A stretch of DNA of 64,000 nt. Source: Lamellibrachia columna (Eukaryota; Annelida; Polychaeta; Sabellida; Siboglinidae). A model generated the notes under the pieces. It worked only from the letters and a program-made list of their open reading frames with translations. It was not told the DNA's origin and made no database searches. A program made the translations under genes and the position numbers. The DNA is taken from positions 4,958,526-5,022,525 of the forward strand of contig OY759266.1 in assembly GCA_963662155.1 (NCBI GenBank), given 5' to 3'. Each line of letters starts with the position of its first letter. Within the stretch, counting starts at the first letter, position 1. Positions 62,040 through 64,000 of this stretch are shown piece by piece.

Positions 62040-62330
62040 ATAGCGCAGTCTCCAGTCTTTGGGACAGTTCGATGCACTTTACACTTCATCCCTGACATAT
62101 TTACAAGTTCCTTCCAACACCAATTCGACTTTTCATGGAAAGCATTCAACGACGCTGTAATTATTGCGCGAAGACTATCTATCCGTTACCGTCTACGGCC
62201 AGGAACTCATCAATACAACTGAGTGAACTGAGGCAACGCGGGGTGAACAAACTTGCCCTAGCTTCGAAACGGCACCAAGAGGGTTCGAACCCCGATCCAG
62301 CCGGTCCTCTCGAATGCTGAGGGTCCTCAA
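62040..62330 (-). mobile_element. tRNA-derived SINE, chimera of family A middle and 47 kb-type tail
   Basis: On the minus strand: B-box ggggttcgaaccc, a family A body (gccgtttcgaagctagggca), then the core cctcagttcactcagttgta and a tail shared with 47120-47450 (gcgcgaagactatctatccg on the plus strand). It combines segments that occur separately in the other copies. Confidence 0.75.
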
Positions 62331-62443
62331 GAAGGTCCAACGACTCGAGTCGCACTTTTATAAGATTATACACTTGAGATTCGAGCAATTGTGACTTACG
62401 AGGGACATGTTAGCCGAAGACTTGAGACTTACAAATTAAATCG

Positions 62444-62537
62444 CGTGCGTGCGTGTGGGCGTGCGTGCGTGCGTGCGTGCGTGCGTGTGGGCGTGCGTGC
62501 GTGCGTGCGTGCGTTCGTGCTTGATTGCGTGCGGCCG

Positions 62538-62601
<64 letters not shown>

Positions 62602-62604
62602 TGT
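62444..62604. repeat. (GTGC)n microsatellite, ~160 bp
   Basis: gtgc/gcgt repeats with a few tggg and ttga interruptions. Open frames across it are artefacts. Confidence 0.95.
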
Positions 62605-62984
62605 AATTGCGACATATGCTAATTTCGATCGATGCCGGTTTGCTGACAGCAACACAATAGTATGACTATAAGTGACACTGACACTTAGACTCAGGGTTGC
62701 CAATTTTATATAGAATATTTACCTGGCAAAGTATATCTCGCCATTTCATATATCAATTATTATATTTAGGAAAATTTTAATGTGTAGGCCTATATACAGG
62801 ATACGGAAATATAAAAGCAGATTGTAAAACGGGTGCTCTTTACTGCGTAAATAAAAACCAGTAGGTATCACTTGGTGTTTACAATTGTGAAATGGTGGCT
62901 AAAAATTATATAAAATGGGATGGTCAATTAGAAGAAAGATAACATTTCATGCAAAAATGTAGTAGAAGAATTACATAAATAATT

Positions 62985-63535
62985 AAGCTTGAAAAAAGTC
63001 TCTATACACACAAAGCTGAAGGAGGTGAATGACTTCAAATATCTTGGTTCGTGGGTAGATTCCACTGAAGAGGACATACGAATCAGAAAAGGCATTGCAT
63101 GGGCTGCCGCAAACAGTATGAAGAAAATATGGAAATCAAATATCTCAAGGACCGTCTGTTCGTGGCAACTGTACTCCTGTGTGGATCAGAAGCCTGGACA
63201 CTGACCAAATATCTGGAAAAGCAGTTGAAAGGCTGGTACACTAGACTACTGCGAATGGTGTTCAGTGTTCACTGGAAAGAGCACGTGACAAACGAAGAGC
63301 TGTATGGAACAATGATGAGGGTAACAGACAAGATTCAGGAAAGCATGATGCGGTTTGCTGGGCACAACATAAGGCAAGCGTCAAAACTAATGCTCTGGGA
63401 GCCGACGCACGGACAAGCTTCAAGGGACGGCCCGTCTTAGCTACGTCGATGTCTTAAAATCGGATGCTGATGTGACAGATACAGAGGAGTTAACTGCATG
63501 TATGAAGGAGGGAGCTGAATGGCGAGCCATCAAAT
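62985..63535 (+). mobile_element. LINE 3' fragment, frameshifted, followed by (TA)n
   Basis: VNDFKYLGSWVDSTEEDIR and WAAANSMKKIWK (frame of 62989), then YLKDRLFVATVLLCGSEAW, YTRLLRMVFSVHWKEHVTN and MRFAGHNIRQ (frame of 63099), then [18 protein letters not shown] and EWRAIKSR (a third frame). This is the region downstream of the reverse-transcriptase domain of a common invertebrate LINE. At least two frameshifts break it. It ends directly in a TA microsatellite. Confidence 0.88.
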
Positions 63536-63540
63536 CCCGA

Positions 63541-63739
<199 letters not shown>

Positions 63740-64000
63740 GCGTCGCCGGAAAACTTAATTGAGACTCAGTGCTCGCTCCGCACGCAGTCATATTATAGTA
63801 TTTATTTCTCGATGTTCGGGGTATGTACAATAATAATATAAAGAAAGAACGTACCAGTATAATTTTAGCAGGTTTCAAAACAAGTTCTTTGCTAGCATTC
63901 TGCACACATTAGCATATATTATGCTTAAAACGAAAACAGGGAAGCTCGAGTAAATGGCTGCTTAGTTTTATTGGATGCCTTAAACGATGTACAATTGGAG
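63740..64000. other. No supported feature
   Basis: Unique sequence to the window edge. Confidence 0.5.

Noticed and set aside
62391..62703. Arg/Val/Cys repeat ORFs on both strands
   Set aside because: Translations of the (GTGC)n microsatellite.

Overview
The window is animal nuclear DNA, most likely from a marine invertebrate. It is AT-rich and intron-like, has no operon-like gene packing, and is filled with (TA)n and (ACGC)n microsatellites, dozens of minisatellites, tRNA-derived SINEs, fragments of two kinds of LINE, a hAT transposon and several foldback elements. The repeats suggest a mollusc-like animal, but I cannot fix the phylum by eye.

One host gene is clearly recognisable, on the minus strand. 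Positions 5567-5668 hold a 102-nt exon with intact splice sites that encodes the first ankyrin-repeat segment of a spectrin-binding ankyrin (ANK1/2/3 family). It begins at codon phase 0, so its 5' partner must end at phase 0. Upstream in gene orientation (higher coordinates) are two convincing alternative first exons, 42414-42476 and 53231-53293. Each is an ATG plus 20 codons ending in a lysine-rich stretch, each ends at phase 0 on an AAG|GT donor, and each has an in-frame stop just before the ATG. The 53 kb exon sits in CpG-dense DNA. Weaker candidates of the same design lie at 8802-8861, 15261-15284 and 21378-21500. I read most of the window as the giant first intron and alternative-promoter region of one ankyrin gene. 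Ankyrin exon 3 was not found, so it should lie beyond the left edge.

Layout. 0-5 kb: minisatellites and two SINEs. 5.5-6 kb: ankyrin exon 2 with a minisatellite against its acceptor. 8.2-8.9 kb: a 17-bp array and a candidate first exon. 11.3-14.7 kb: six unrelated tandem arrays nearly end to end. 15-22 kb: two GC-richer islands with candidate first exons, plus a SINE-seeded array. 22-26 kb: AT-rich DNA. 26.3-27.4 kb: decayed CR1-like LINE whose reverse transcriptase is split by a hairpin. 29.9-34.3 kb: a SINE-derived 69-bp array, a polypurine tract and a 47-bp array with higher-order structure. 36.7-37.5 kb: 61-bp array. 42.4 kb: first exon. 45.5-46.9 kb: hAT transposon with target-site duplication. 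53.2-53.6 kb: CpG-rich first exon. 54-64 kb: triplicated ~400-bp repeat, foldback elements, SINEs and two LINE 3' ends.

The longest open frames in the window are artefacts of tandem repeats whose period is divisible by three. All calls are by eye. Repeat copy numbers and boundaries are approximate.
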